Origin: Thioalkalivibrio sp. XN279
GTDB lineage: Bacteria > Pseudomonadota > Gammaproteobacteria > Steroidobacterales > XN24
Assembly: GCF_011089885.1 (NCBI RefSeq)
Contig: NZ_JAANBD010000028.1
Coordinates: forward strand, 124,001-188,000
DNA length: 64,000 bases
Reading direction: 5' to 3'
Position numbers and translations under genes: made by a program
Shown: piece after piece, positions 34,630 to 43,647 of the stretch
Layout of the letters: every line of letters begins with the position of its first letter
Numbering within the stretch: position 1 is the stretch's first letter
The notes under the pieces: generated by a model
Told to the model about the DNA's origin: nothing
Databases searched by the model: none
The model's input: the letters and a program-made list of their open reading frames with translations, nothing else

Positions 34630-36168
34630 TCAATCCGGCTGCCAGCGCAACTCCGCGCCGGCCGCGCTGAGAAAGGCATAGAGCCGCTCGCGCGCCCCTT
34701 CGCAGCCAGCCTCGCACTCAGCTGAGACTGCAACAACCACACCGTCGTTACGGCCCCTGAAAAAAGCCTGTGCCTCGACCAGCTTCGCGCCGAGCCGTGT
34801 GGCCACCGGTCTCCCGGCCACTTCGTACCAGGCCCAGATGACGCGCTCCCGGCCGGCGATATAGCCGCGGTATTCGTTCACTCTCACGATCTCGCTGCCG
34901 ACGCTGGCGTTCACAAGGCGATGGTCCACCGGTCTCCATCCACGGCCGAACAAGGCCTCGCGATTGCGGAACAAGTGGCGGGTGCGGTCCTGTTCCGGAT
35001 ACACGGCCCGAAAAACTTCGACGGTGCTGCCGTCAAAAAGATAAATCGCTGCCCCTTCACGCGCATTGCGGAATTGCGGCTGCCAGGCGCCCTGCTCGGC
35101 CGCCTTGCGTGCAACGCCTGCGATCTGCTCGGGCAACGGCAACCGATCAATGGTGTAGCCCGCCGTGACCTCGCTGGCGAACAGGCGCGGGATAGCGAGA
35201 AGCAACGCGCCGACGGCGGCGGCCCGCAACATGCGCGTGCCGGAGAAGTCGCGTGCGCGGGGAGGAGGCGCCTGGGCTGTCTCTTCCAGCTGCGCCCGCC
35301 GGCTCTCGCGTATTTCCCGCTTCTCCAGGAGAGTCGCGAAAAACAGCACGGGTGTGAAGAACAGAATAAACAATACCCAGCCGTATGAAAGATGGTCGTT
35401 GATGAGCCAGTGCTGCAATTGTGTGGCCTGGCCAATCAGAATGATCGTCCAGATTCGCATCCAGTTCGCGAACAGGGCCGCCGCCATGGCTGCCGCAACC
35501 AGTAGCAGGCGGTGCGACCAGTGCTGCAGGTACATTGCACTGAAGTACACCGTGAGCACAGTACCCGACACCAGGAAGCTCAACCCGCTGCAGCCACTGG
35601 CGATCTCGAAAGTGCCGGCCGGGATGTGGACGAAATTACCCTCTATCAGGAATGGTGTGCCACTAAAGCTCATCAAAAATCCGACCGCTCGAGTAGCGAT
35701 TTCCTGCAGCATGGGATTGAACATCCAGAACGGCAGCAAGGCCGAATAAATGAACAGCGCCGGCAACAACAGGACACGCGCCGCGCCGAAACCGAACACC
35801 AGCGCTGTCGCGGCCAGGAACAACAAGGGCAACAGCATGGCGCGGGTGGCGCCGATGTAAAGCAGCTCCATGGCCGACATGGCGAGCACGAGCAGCACGA
35901 GCGGCGCCAGGGCGCGCCAGTCGGGACCGATCTTCGCGGGGGGGTTCCGGCGCCAGAAAACCCAGCCCATCCAGATGGACAGCCCGAGTGCCAGGTAGCC
36001 GTGGGAATAGACCCCCTGGCCGAAGAAGGAATACCAGACGCTACCCACCCAGGCGAGGATCGACGACATCCCGACCACCGCCCCTGCCAGGAGGATGGCT
36101 ATCGGCAGCAGGACTTTTGGCTCGATTCTTGGCGTCAGCACGTGCATCCCTTCAACAGCTCGCGGCAA
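34630..36168 (-). CDS. xrtA: Exosortase A fused to an EpsI domain
   Basis: 512 aa. Residues 1-280 are a polytopic exosortase with about eight membrane segments and the catalytic trio: C193 in FEIASGCSGLSFL, R238 in FANWMRIW and H259 in INDHLSYGW. Exosortases recognise PEP-CTERM tails, cleave them, and are linked to exopolysaccharide-dependent display at the surface. From about residue 315 an EpsI (DUF3485) domain follows, with one membrane anchor (MLRAAAVGALLLAIPRLFAS) and a periplasmic part. The start may instead be Met8. Divergent from rfbB, convergent with the ABC exporter. Confidence 0.92.
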   Translation of the reverse strand: MPRAVEGMHVLTPRIEPKVLLPIAILLAGAVVGMSSILAWVGSVWYSFFGQGVYSHGYLALGLSIWMGWVFWRRNPPAKIGPDWRALAPLVLLVLAMSAMELLYIGATRAMLLPLLFLAATALVFGFGAARVLLLPALFIYSALLPFWMFNPMLQEIATRAVGFLMSFSGTPFLIEGNFVHIPAGTFEIASGCSGLSFLVSGTVLTVYFSAMYLQHWSHRLLLVAAAMAAALFANWMRIWTIILIGQATQLQHWLINDHLSYGWVLFILFFTPVLFFATLLEKREIRESRRAQLEETAQAPPPRARDFSGTRMLRAAAVGALLLAIPRLFASEVTAGYTIDRLPLPEQIAGVARKAAEQGAWQPQFRNAREGAAIYLFDGSTVEVFRAVYPEQDRTRHLFRNREALFGRGWRPVDHRLVNASVGSEIVRVNEYRGYIAGRERVIWAWYEVAGRPVATRLGAKLVEAQAFFRGRNDGVVVAVSAECEAGCEGARERLYAFLSAAGAELRWQPD

Positions 36169-36318
36169 GAAAGCATCTTACTGGCTTCACCGCCAAAAAA
36201 TGCGAACGTAGTCTCATTAAATCCTTCCTAACTTCCTCAAACTTCGAAATTAATTGCTGATGCTGTATCCTTGCCGGCCCCAGCCTGGATGGGGTGGCAC
36301 ACAGCCTAAAGAGGGTAA

Positions 36319-37389
36319 ATGGATACCATTCTCGTTACTGGTGGCGCCGGCTTCATCGGCTCCAACGTCGTGCGGCATTTCCTCGACGCCGCCGATACCC
36401 GTATCGTCAACCTGGACAAGCTCACTTACGCCGGCAATCCCGAGAGCCTGGCGGACGTCGCGGACTCGCCACGCTATGCCTTCGAGCAGGTCGATATCTG
36501 CGACGGCCCGGCTCTGGCGCAACTCTTCGCCCACTACCAGCCCGACGCGGTCATGCACCTCGCCGCCGAAAGCCACGTGGACCGCTCCATCGACGGCCCG
36601 GGGGCCTTCGTGGACACCAACGTGGTCGGCACCGGCGAACTGCTCGGCGCCGCCCTCGCCCACTGGCGCGGCATACCTGCGGGGCGACGCGAAGCATTCA
36701 GATTCCTGCATGTCTCAACCGACGAGGTCTACGGCGACTTGGGTCCGAACGGCACGCCGTTCACCGAGACGACGCCCTACGCCCCGAGCTCACCCTACGC
36801 CGCCACCAAAGCCGCCTCGGATCACCTGGTGCGGGCCTGGCACCGGACCTACGGCCTGCCCGTGCTGGTCACGAACTGTTCGAACAACTACGGCCCCAAC
36901 CAGTTCCCCGAGAAGCTTATCCCGCACATGATCCTCAATGCCCTCGCCGGCCGCCCGCTGCCCGTCTACGGCGACGGCCGACAGGTGCGTGACTGGCTCT
37001 ACGTCGAGGATCACGCCCGTGCGCTGTGGACGGTCCTGCGCCACGGCCGGGTCGGCGAGACCTACAACATTGGCGGCTGCAACGAGGTCGAGAACATCGA
37101 CGTGGTGCACCGGATTTGCGCCCTGGTCGCGGAGCACGCCCCGGAGGCGGCTAAGGGCCGCCCGCTCGAGGAGCTCATCACTTTCGTCACGGACCGCCCC
37201 GGCCACGACACCCGCTACGCCATCGACGCCAGGAAGATCCAGCGCGAGCTGGGCTGGGCGCCGCAGGAGACCTTCCAGACCGGCCTCGCCCGCACGGTGC
37301 GGTGGTACCTGGAGAACCGCGACTGGTGGCAGCGCGTGCTCGACGGCAGCTACCGGCTGGAACGTATCGGGGCGGGAGACGCCGCATGA
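36319..37389 (+). CDS. rfbB: dTDP-glucose 4,6-dehydratase
   Basis: 356 aa extended SDR carrying out the second step of dTDP-L-rhamnose synthesis (dTDP-glucose to the 4-keto-6-deoxy sugar). Rossmann motif [26 protein letters not shown], active-site [10 protein letters not shown] and the YxxxK in [13 protein letters not shown], then [17 protein letters not shown], which is diagnostic for RfbB. The ribosome site AGAGGG sits a few bases before the ATG. First gene of rfbBACD plus the phosphotransferase, each joined by 4-base start/stop overlaps. Confidence 0.96.
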   Translation: MDTILVTGGAGFIGSNVVRHFLDAADTRIVNLDKLTYAGNPESLADVADSPRYAFEQVDICDGPALAQLFAHYQPDAVMHLAAESHVDRSIDGPGAFVDTNVVGTGELLGAALAHWRGIPAGRREAFRFLHVSTDEVYGDLGPNGTPFTETTPYAPSSPYAATKAASDHLVRAWHRTYGLPVLVTNCSNNYGPNQFPEKLIPHMILNALAGRPLPVYGDGRQVRDWLYVEDHARALWTVLRHGRVGETYNIGGCNEVENIDVVHRICALVAEHAPEAAKGRPLEELITFVTDRPGHDTRYAIDARKIQRELGWAPQETFQTGLARTVRWYLENRDWWQRVLDGSYRLERIGAGDAA

Positions 37390-38264
37390 GCCGCAAGGGC
37401 ATCATCCTCGCCGGCGGCTCCGGCACGCGCCTGCACCCGGTCACGCTCGGGGTCTGCAAGCAGCTGTTGCCGATCTACGACAAGCCGATGATCTATTACC
37501 CGCTCAGCACCCTGATGCTGGCGGGGATTCGCGAGGTGCTCGTCATCTCGACCCCCCAGGACAGCCCGCGCTTCGCCCAGATCCTCGGCGACGGCAACCA
37601 ATGGGGCATGGACATTCAGCACGCAGTGCAGCCGAGCCCGGACGGCCTCGCCCAGGCTTTCATCATCGGCGCCGACTTTGCGGGGTCTGACCCCGTGACG
37701 CTGATTCTCGGCGACAACCTGTTCTTCGGCCCCGGCCTGACCGGCCAGCTCAGGGCCGCCGCCGCCCAGGCCGAGGGTGCGACCGTGTTTGCCTATGGCG
37801 TTTCCAACCCGAGTGCTTTCGGCGTGGTGGAGTTTGATGCGGGGGGCCGGGCCATTTCCATCGAGGAGAAGCCCGCCAGGCCGAAGAGCCGGTTCGCGGT
37901 CACTGGACTATATTTCTATGACAATGCGGTGGTGGACATCGCACGTGAACTGAAGCCCTCGCCGCGCGGCGAGCTGGAGATCACGGATCTCAACAACGTG
38001 TATCTCGCGCGCGGCCGGCTGGAGGTGCAGCGCATGCAGCGCGGCATGGCCTGGCTGGACACCGGCACCCACGATTCCCTGATCGAGGCGGCACACTTCA
38101 TCCAGACGCTGGAGAAACGCCAGGGCCTGAAGGTCGGCTGCCCTGAAGAAGTGGCCTGGCGGCAGGGCTGGATCAGCGACGAGAAGCTCAAGGACCTGGC
38201 GCGGCCGCTGGAGAAGAGCGGATACGGGGATTACCTGAACCGGCTGCTGGAGTTCGAGCGGTGA
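37386..38264 (+). CDS. rfbA: Glucose-1-phosphate thymidylyltransferase
   Basis: 292 aa enzyme that makes dTDP-glucose, the first step of the rhamnose pathway. Signature [40 protein letters not shown], metal Asp in [10 protein letters not shown], and [23 protein letters not shown] 37386 overlaps the rfbB stop by 4 bases; the frame continues upstream but homology starts here. A perfect 13-base copy of the window's REP palindrome lies in the coding sequence (37682-37694), where it encodes GSDP in FAGSDPVTL. Confidence 0.96.
   Translation: MSRKGIILAGGSGTRLHPVTLGVCKQLLPIYDKPMIYYPLSTLMLAGIREVLVISTPQDSPRFAQILGDGNQWGMDIQHAVQPSPDGLAQAFIIGADFAGSDPVTLILGDNLFFGPGLTGQLRAAAAQAEGATVFAYGVSNPSAFGVVEFDAGGRAISIEEKPARPKSRFAVTGLYFYDNAVVDIARELKPSPRGELEITDLNNVYLARGRLEVQRMQRGMAWLDTGTHDSLIEAAHFIQTLEKRQGLKVGCPEEVAWRQGWISDEKLKDLARPLEKSGYGDYLNRLLEFER
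37682..37694. repeat. REP-like palindrome inside rfbA
   Basis: GGGGTCTGACCCC, identical in core to the intergenic copies at 52-58 kb. It is in frame within rfbA. It could be chance in a GC-rich gene or a fixed repeat insertion; a comparison with other rfbA genes at this position would decide. Confidence 0.5.
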
Positions 38265-38800
38265 AGATCACCGAGACCCGGCTGCCCGGTGTGCTCATCT
38301 TCGAGCCGAAGGTGCACGGCGACGCGCGCGGGTTCTTTGTCGAGACCTTCCGCCAGGAGGCCTGTCGCGCCGCCGGCATCGAGCTCGATTTCGTGCAGGA
38401 CAATCACTCGCGGTCGCGCCGCGGGGTGCTGCGCGGCCTGCACGCCCAGGCCGTCCGGCCCCAGGGCAAGCTGGTGCGCTGTTCCCGCGGCGAGGTGTTC
38501 GACGTCGCCGTGGATATCGACCCCACGTCGGCCACTTTCGGCCAGTGGGTCGGCGTCACGCTGTCGGACGAGAACCACAAGCAGATGTGGATTCCGCCCG
38601 GCTACGCCCACGGTTTCGTAGTCCTCTCCGAGATCGCCGACTTCGAGTACAAGTGCACCGATTACTACGCGCCCGAGCACGAGTTCGGGGTGCGCTGGGA
38701 CGATCCGGAGATCGGCATCGAGTGGCCTTTGAAAGACCCGCTCTTGTCCGCGAAGGATGCCGCCCTGCCCTCCCTGCGGGCGCTGGCGGCCGCTCGATGA
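38261..38800 (+). CDS. rfbC: dTDP-4-dehydrorhamnose 3,5-epimerase
   Basis: 179 aa cupin epimerase, third step of dTDP-L-rhamnose synthesis. Motifs: [40 protein letters not shown] with the catalytic His, and [16 protein letters not shown]. It begins with GTG at 38261, overlapping the rfbA stop by 4 bases (GTGA). Normal family length. Same operon as rfbB, rfbA and rfbD. Confidence 0.96.
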   Translation: MKITETRLPGVLIFEPKVHGDARGFFVETFRQEACRAAGIELDFVQDNHSRSRRGVLRGLHAQAVRPQGKLVRCSRGEVFDVAVDIDPTSATFGQWVGVTLSDENHKQMWIPPGYAHGFVVLSEIADFEYKCTDYYAPEHEFGVRWDDPEIGIEWPLKDPLLSAKDAALPSLRALAAAR

Positions 38801-39726
38801 GCACCCGCCCGATGAGCATCGTCGTGCTCGGCAGCAGCGGCCAGCTGGCCCGTCACCTCGCCAAATCCCTGGCGTTGACCGCCCCCGCTGTGACGTTCTG
38901 GGGGCGGGACACCGCGGACCTCACCGAGCCGGCACGAGTCGAGGCTGCGCTGCTCGAGGCAGCGCCGCAGACGATTATCAACGCCGCGGCCTACACCGCC
39001 GTCGACAAGGCGGAATCCGAGCCCGCGCTGGCGTGGGGCGTCAACGCCGAGGCACCGGCGGCGGCGGCCCGCGCGGCCGCGCAGCTCGGCGCCGCGCTGG
39101 TGCATGTCTCGACCGATTACGTGTTCGACGGCGAGGCCGAGGCGCCCTACGCCGAGGATGCGCCGACGCGGCCGCTGGGCGTGTACGGCGCCACCAAGCT
39201 CGCCGGCGAGCTCGCGGTGCGCACACTGTGCCCGCGGCATTGGATTCTGCGCACCAGCTGGGTGTTCAGCGAGCACGGCCACAACTTCGTCAAGACCATG
39301 CTGAAACTGGCTGGCGAGCGATCCAACCTCCGCATCGTGGACGACCAGTTTGGCCGGCCCACCTACGCCGGCCACGTCGCCGAGTTGATCGCGCGCCTGG
39401 TCGCGACCAGCGACCCGGCCGGGGACAGCCCGCAGCTGCCGTACGGGACCTGGCATGCCACCGGGGGCGAAATCACGACCTGGAAACGATTCGCGGTGGA
39501 GATTTTTGCCACGGCGGTCGAGGCCGGCCTGCTCGACCGCCCCCCCGAGGTCGATGGCATCACGACCGCGGACTACCCCACTCCGGCAAGGCGCCCCACG
39601 CGCGCCGTGCTCGCGCCGAGTGAAGAGCTGCTTGCGCTGGATAACGCGCCCGACTTCGACTGGCATGCCGGGCTCGCCCGCGCGCTGTCCGTCCTGGCGG
39701 AAAAAACAAAGGCAAGGACGCCATGA
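38797..39726 (+). CDS. rfbD: dTDP-4-dehydrorhamnose reductase
   Basis: 309 aa SDR-type reductase giving dTDP-L-rhamnose. N-terminal VLGSSGQLARHLAKSL, PQTIINAAAYTAVDKAE, HVSTDYVFDGEAEAPYAED and the catalytic YGATKLAGELAV. The open frame starts further upstream in rfbC, but homology begins at ATG 38797, which overlaps the rfbC stop (ATGA). The next gene, the phosphotransferase, is also overlapped by 4 bases, so precursor supply and chain initiation are co-expressed. Confidence 0.95.
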   Translation: MSTRPMSIVVLGSSGQLARHLAKSLALTAPAVTFWGRDTADLTEPARVEAALLEAAPQTIINAAAYTAVDKAESEPALAWGVNAEAPAAAARAAAQLGAALVHVSTDYVFDGEAEAPYAEDAPTRPLGVYGATKLAGELAVRTLCPRHWILRTSWVFSEHGHNFVKTMLKLAGERSNLRIVDDQFGRPTYAGHVAELIARLVATSDPAGDSPQLPYGTWHATGGEITTWKRFAVEIFATAVEAGLLDRPPEVDGITTADYPTPARRPTRAVLAPSEELLALDNAPDFDWHAGLARALSVLAEKTKARTP

Positions 39727-41129
39727 CCGAGCCGGTGATGTTCAACAAGGATCTCCGCCTGGCCGCGATCGCGGCGGTGCAACGCGTGTTGCCGGCGATT
39801 CTCGTCGTGCTGGTACTTTATTGGCTGACCAGTTACTACGGCCAGGTGTTCGACCACTACTATCGCGCCCTGGCCGTGGCGGCCGGCGGTCTCAGCCTTC
39901 TCTTGCTCCGAGTCAAGCGCAACGGCCGGCCGCTCATGCTCACACCGCTGCCGACGATTGTCATGAAGCTCGCCGGGCGCTGGGCAGGGATTCTTGCCGT
40001 GCTCCTGGTCGCCGGGCTACTGTCGGGCTTCAGCGACTTTTACCCCCCTGAATTGCTGTGTGCCTGGGCCTTGCTCTCGCCCCTCTTGTTCATACCCGCT
40101 ACCCTGGCGTTGCACGTTGTGAAACGCCGCCGCGTCAGCGCCGAGGAAAATGCCCGCTCCGCGGTGTGCCTGGGCTTCACCGCGCATAGCAACCATCTTG
40201 CTGAGCAGCTCACCACGCATCCGGCGCTCGGTACCCGGTTTCTCGGCTTCTTCGATGATCGCAGCCCTGACAGGCTCGAATTCAATGGAAATATCACGCT
40301 TCTCGGCGGTCTCAAGGACCTGGCGCGCTACGTGCGCGAGCACAAGGTCGACGTGATCTTCATCGCGTTGCCGATCCGTCATCTCGACCGGGTGATGAAG
40401 CTGATCGACGACCTGCATGACACCACCGCGTCGATCTACTACCTGCCGGACGTGTTCGTGTTCGACCTGATCCAGTCACGCCCCGGCGAGATCATGGGCA
40501 CGCCGGTGATCTCCCTGTGCGAAACGCCCTTCCATGGCTCGCGCGGCGTGCTGAAGCGGGTGACCGATATTGTGCTCACGCTGCTGGCCATGATCCCGGC
40601 GCTGCCGGTAATGGCCGTGCTGGCGCTTCTTGTGCGCTTCACCTCGAAAGGGCCGGTGATATTCAAGCAGCGCCGCTACGGACTGGACGGCCACGAGATC
40701 GTGGTGTGGAAGTTCCGTTCCATGCGCGTGCTGGAGGACGGCGAGGAAGTGGTGCAGGTATCCCGCGAGGATCCGCGCGTCACACCGATCGGCCGCATCC
40801 TGCGCAGCTATTCGCTGGACGAGCTGCCCCAGCTGTTCAACGTCCTGCAGGGGCGCATGAGCCTCGTGGGCCCGCGCCCGCACGCGGTCAGCCACAACGA
40901 GCAGTACCGCAAGCTCATCAAGGGCTACATGCTGCGCCACAAGGTGCTGCCCGGGATCACCGGGCTGGCGCAGGTGAGCGGTTGCCGCGGCGAGGTTGAG
41001 AAACTGGAGGACATGGAACGGCGCGTCAGCTACGACCTGGAGTACCTGCGTCGCTGGTCGCCGCTGCTGGACCTGAAGATCCTGTTCCTCACCGTCGCCC
41101 GCGTGTTCAAGGACAGCAAGGCGTACTGA
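39723..41129 (+). CDS. Undecaprenyl-phosphate sugar phosphotransferase (WcaJ type)
   Basis: 468 aa polyprenyl-phosphate hexose-1-phosphate transferase that starts repeat units, usually with glucose or galactose phosphate. About four N-terminal membrane helices, a CoA-binding-like central domain (LGTRFLGFFDDRSPDRLEF), a further membrane hairpin near ILTLLAMIPALPVMAVLALL, and the catalytic C-terminal domain with VIFKQRRYGLDGHEIVVWKF, SLDELPQLFNVLQGRMSLVG then PRPHAV, and ITGLAQVSGCRGE. It is longer than minimal PglC-type enzymes and matches the WcaJ architecture. Here it seems to take the place of the usual exosortase-locus sugar transferase. Confidence 0.92.
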   Translation: MTEPVMFNKDLRLAAIAAVQRVLPAILVVLVLYWLTSYYGQVFDHYYRALAVAAGGLSLLLLRVKRNGRPLMLTPLPTIVMKLAGRWAGILAVLLVAGLLSGFSDFYPPELLCAWALLSPLLFIPATLALHVVKRRRVSAEENARSAVCLGFTAHSNHLAEQLTTHPALGTRFLGFFDDRSPDRLEFNGNITLLGGLKDLARYVREHKVDVIFIALPIRHLDRVMKLIDDLHDTTASIYYLPDVFVFDLIQSRPGEIMGTPVISLCETPFHGSRGVLKRVTDIVLTLLAMIPALPVMAVLALLVRFTSKGPVIFKQRRYGLDGHEIVVWKFRSMRVLEDGEEVVQVSREDPRVTPIGRILRSYSLDELPQLFNVLQGRMSLVGPRPHAVSHNEQYRKLIKGYMLRHKVLPGITGLAQVSGCRGEVEKLEDMERRVSYDLEYLRRWSPLLDLKILFLTVARVFKDSKAY

Positions 41130-41133
41130 CCGA

Positions 41134-41159
41134 TCGCGCCTCTTGCTGCAGTGGCGCGA
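41134..41159. terminator. Possible terminator hairpin between convergent genes
   Basis: TCGCGCC and GGCGCGA form a 7-bp stem around a 12-base loop in the 36 bases between the phosphotransferase stop and the beta-barrel stop. No T run follows on either strand, so intrinsic termination would be weak. Confidence 0.35.
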
Positions 41160-41165
41160 CTGTCC

Positions 41166-42596
41166 TCAGAAACGGGCCTGGACCGAGAGGGACACCCGGT
41201 TCACGTCATAATCTTCCGCGCCGGCCGAGTCCCGCCTGAAGTGCGAGGCTGACAGCACGCCCGACAGGGTGCGAGTGATCTCGCGAGACAGGCTGGCCGT
41301 CAGCTCCCAAAAGTCATCCTCGCCTGCCGGGTCGGCGAAGTCGCGCCGCTCCCACTCCGTGCGCAGGCCGGCACGCATGCGGGCCGCCAGCTGCCAGTCG
41401 TAATCCAGGCCGACGCCGTAGTTGCGCTCGGTGTCGCCTGACTGGTCCTGGTAATCGCGCTCCTCGCCGAAGACGCGGGCTGCGATCGTGGAACGAACCA
41501 GCTCGTAACTTGCCCGCGCTGAAAATCGTTTGCGCAGGAACACGCGCGTGTCGAGTTGAGGCGTACCCCCGGGGCCGAAGTCTGGTTGGAACCCACCGTC
41601 TTCACCGAGCACGCCGCTTGCCGTGGTCGGCTCTTCGGTGTATTCGACCCCAAGCTCGCCGCGCGAACCGCGCCGCGTCCAACGCAACTCGTAGGCGCTG
41701 CCGTAAAAACGGTCGCCGACCCGGGCTTCCAGCGTCTCCCGCTCGCTGGGCTGCCATTCCACGCCCACGAACCAGAAGGACTCGTCCAGCCCACCGGCTG
41801 TGCGGTCCGTCACGACGTCGGACTCCTGGCCCGCCGTGGCAGTGAGGCGCGTGCGCAGCCCGACCGGCACGCCGATGTCCAGCGCCGCGCGATCATAGGC
41901 AAAGTCCGGCGCTGCGTCGTACTCCGTGGTCGCCGTGCTGCCGCTGAGCCGCCAGCTGAAGCCGCGGCGTTCACGGGGAGAACCTAGCGACGCGGAAGCC
42001 GAGTTCGTTTCGGAATCCTCCAGGTTGAAGACGTTCTCGTCGAAATTGCTGTAGCGCACGCCTTGGTGCTGGAGCCGCAGCAGGCTCTCGCCCCACTCGC
42101 CCCAGCGCCCGACATGGTAAGGGCTGACCGAGTACACGAACGTGTCAGCGCGGTTTCCCGTGTTGAACAAATTGCTGTTCACCAGGCTCCGCGCCGGGTC
42201 GATGTTCTGCTGGTCGAAGCGCAGGAAGCCGTCGAGGAACAGCTGGCGCTCCAAGAGCTCGAAGGTGCCTCGACCCAGTGCCTGGTGGTAGATATCGTCG
42301 AGGTCGTCGTTGTCGGCGAACCACAGTCCCTGCGCATCATAGTCAAGGCGCGCATCGACGCGCGGACTTGCGCCGACCACGCTGAAACCTGGCTTCAGCT
42401 CCAAGATCGTCTCGGACTCCTCAAGGCCCGACGGCGCAAGGTCGACATTGTCCAGCCAGGTGAGGCCCAGGCTGGCGCGCGGCTCGAACTTCCAGTCGGC
42501 TGCCGTGGCTGGCGGCGCGGCGCACAGCGCGGCAACCGACAAGGCGAGCAAGCGGGCCTTAGCCCGGCGGCGGTGCTGCGTTCGCCCCGTACCCAT
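41166..42596 (-). CDS. Outer-membrane beta-barrel of the PEP-CTERM exopolysaccharide system
   Basis: 476 aa exported protein of the type found with exosortase A loci (TIGR03016-like). Signal peptide LLALSVAALCAAPPATAA, then many alternating amphipathic strands (for example PRVDARLDYDAQGLWFAD and YELRWTRRGSRGELGVEY), ending VNRVSLSVQARF with the C-terminal Phe typical of barrel assembly. It probably forms the outer-membrane part of polysaccharide export. The start is set at ATG 42596 because GGAGG lies 8 bases upstream; other Met codons occur upstream at 42602, 42611 and 42620. Its start lies inside the end of the tyrosine-kinase gene. Confidence 0.82.
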   Translation of the reverse strand: MGTGRTQHRRRAKARLLALSVAALCAAPPATAADWKFEPRASLGLTWLDNVDLAPSGLEESETILELKPGFSVVGASPRVDARLDYDAQGLWFADNDDLDDIYHQALGRGTFELLERQLFLDGFLRFDQQNIDPARSLVNSNLFNTGNRADTFVYSVSPYHVGRWGEWGESLLRLQHQGVRYSNFDENVFNLEDSETNSASASLGSPRERRGFSWRLSGSTATTEYDAAPDFAYDRAALDIGVPVGLRTRLTATAGQESDVVTDRTAGGLDESFWFVGVEWQPSERETLEARVGDRFYGSAYELRWTRRGSRGELGVEYTEEPTTASGVLGEDGGFQPDFGPGGTPQLDTRVFLRKRFSARASYELVRSTIAARVFGEERDYQDQSGDTERNYGVGLDYDWQLAARMRAGLRTEWERRDFADPAGEDDFWELTASLSREITRTLSGVLSASHFRRDSAGAEDYDVNRVSLSVQARF

Positions 42597-43647
42597 AGCC
42601 ATATCCTCCATAGTAAGCACTCCTGGCGGCCACGCGACTCTTGTTCAGTATGGCGTTGACTGCCCTGTTCTCGTCTATCAACGACAACGCGGAACGCACG
42701 TCGTCGCGCGCGGTCAAGTTCTCCGCGACCACCAGGACGACCTGGCCGACGTTGGCGGCAATCGCCTGCGCCTCGGTGGCGGCCAGCATCGGCGGCGAGT
42801 CGAACAGGATGATCCGGTCCGGGTACCGCGACGCGAGCTCGTTGCACAAGGCGCGCATGCGGTCGCTCGAGAGCAGTTCCGTCGCCTGGGCATGCCAGCG
42901 ACCTGCGGGGAGGATCGACAGGCGCGGGATATCAGTGCGCACCAGCACGTCCTCCACTTGCGGAGGCTTGTCCCCGAGTACATCCAGCAGGCCGGGCTCC
43001 TTGTCGATGCCGAAAAGGCGGCTGATGTGAGGCTTGGGCACGTCGCCGTCGATGAGCAGGACCGTGCGGTCCCGTTCCGTCGCCAGGCTGAGCGCGAGAT
43101 TGATGCAGGTGTGGGTCTTGCCTTCTCCGGAGACCGCGCTGGTGACCAGGATCAGGTTGCCCTTCTCCACCTGGGTCGCACCCAGGCCGAACGCATGCGC
43201 GATCAGGGGCCGCTTGATACGGCGGTACTCGTCCGCCATGCGACGCTCGTATTCGTCGGGTGCGAGAAAACCCTCTTCCCGCAGGCGCAGACGATCCACC
43301 GCGACGATTTTCGTTCCGGGGCGCGGGGGGCCTGGCTCCTCTCCTGCATGCTGCGTGGCGTGATCCTGAACCTCAGCCGGCGTTGCAGGCGCGGTTGCGC
43401 TTGGCGGTGCGCTGGCAGCTGGAGCCGCGGTGGCGGTTGGCGTTGGCGGTCCGTCTTGCTGCGCAACGCCTGGATCGCCTTGTGCAACAGGGGGCACGGT
43501 GGCCGCGGGATGTGCCGCGGGTATGGTCTCCGCGGATGCTTCTGCATCCAGGGCCGCCTGGCGCTCACGAATGTCCAGCTGGCCCAGCGGGACCATCGGC
43601 TTTTCCTGTTGCTTCAGGCGCTTGAGTGCCTTCTCTACGAAACTCAT
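42559..43647 (-). CDS. Exosortase-system tyrosine autokinase (CpsD/Wzc C-domain type)
   Basis: 362 aa cytoplasmic BY-kinase that, with the Wzz-like protein, controls chain length and export. N-terminal MSFVEKALKRLKQQEKPMVP, an Ala/Pro-rich linker (about 50-100), Walker A VTSAVSGEGKTHTCINLALS, a Walker A'-like VLLIDGDVPKPHISRLFG, and RIILFDSPPMLAATEA. The C-terminal tail YYGGYGYGYG is the tyrosine cluster that is autophosphorylated. ATG 43647 overlaps the Wzz stop by 4 bases; the frame extends slightly upstream but the family begins at MSF. The tail's codons contain the ribosome site and start of the next gene. Confidence 0.9.
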   Translation of the reverse strand: MSFVEKALKRLKQQEKPMVPLGQLDIRERQAALDAEASAETIPAAHPAATVPPVAQGDPGVAQQDGPPTPTATAAPAASAPPSATAPATPAEVQDHATQHAGEEPGPPRPGTKIVAVDRLRLREEGFLAPDEYERRMADEYRRIKRPLIAHAFGLGATQVEKGNLILVTSAVSGEGKTHTCINLALSLATERDRTVLLIDGDVPKPHISRLFGIDKEPGLLDVLGDKPPQVEDVLVRTDIPRLSILPAGRWHAQATELLSSDRMRALCNELASRYPDRIILFDSPPMLAATEAQAIAANVGQVVLVVAENLTARDDVRSALSLIDENRAVNAILNKSRVAARSAYYGGYGYGYGANAAPPPG

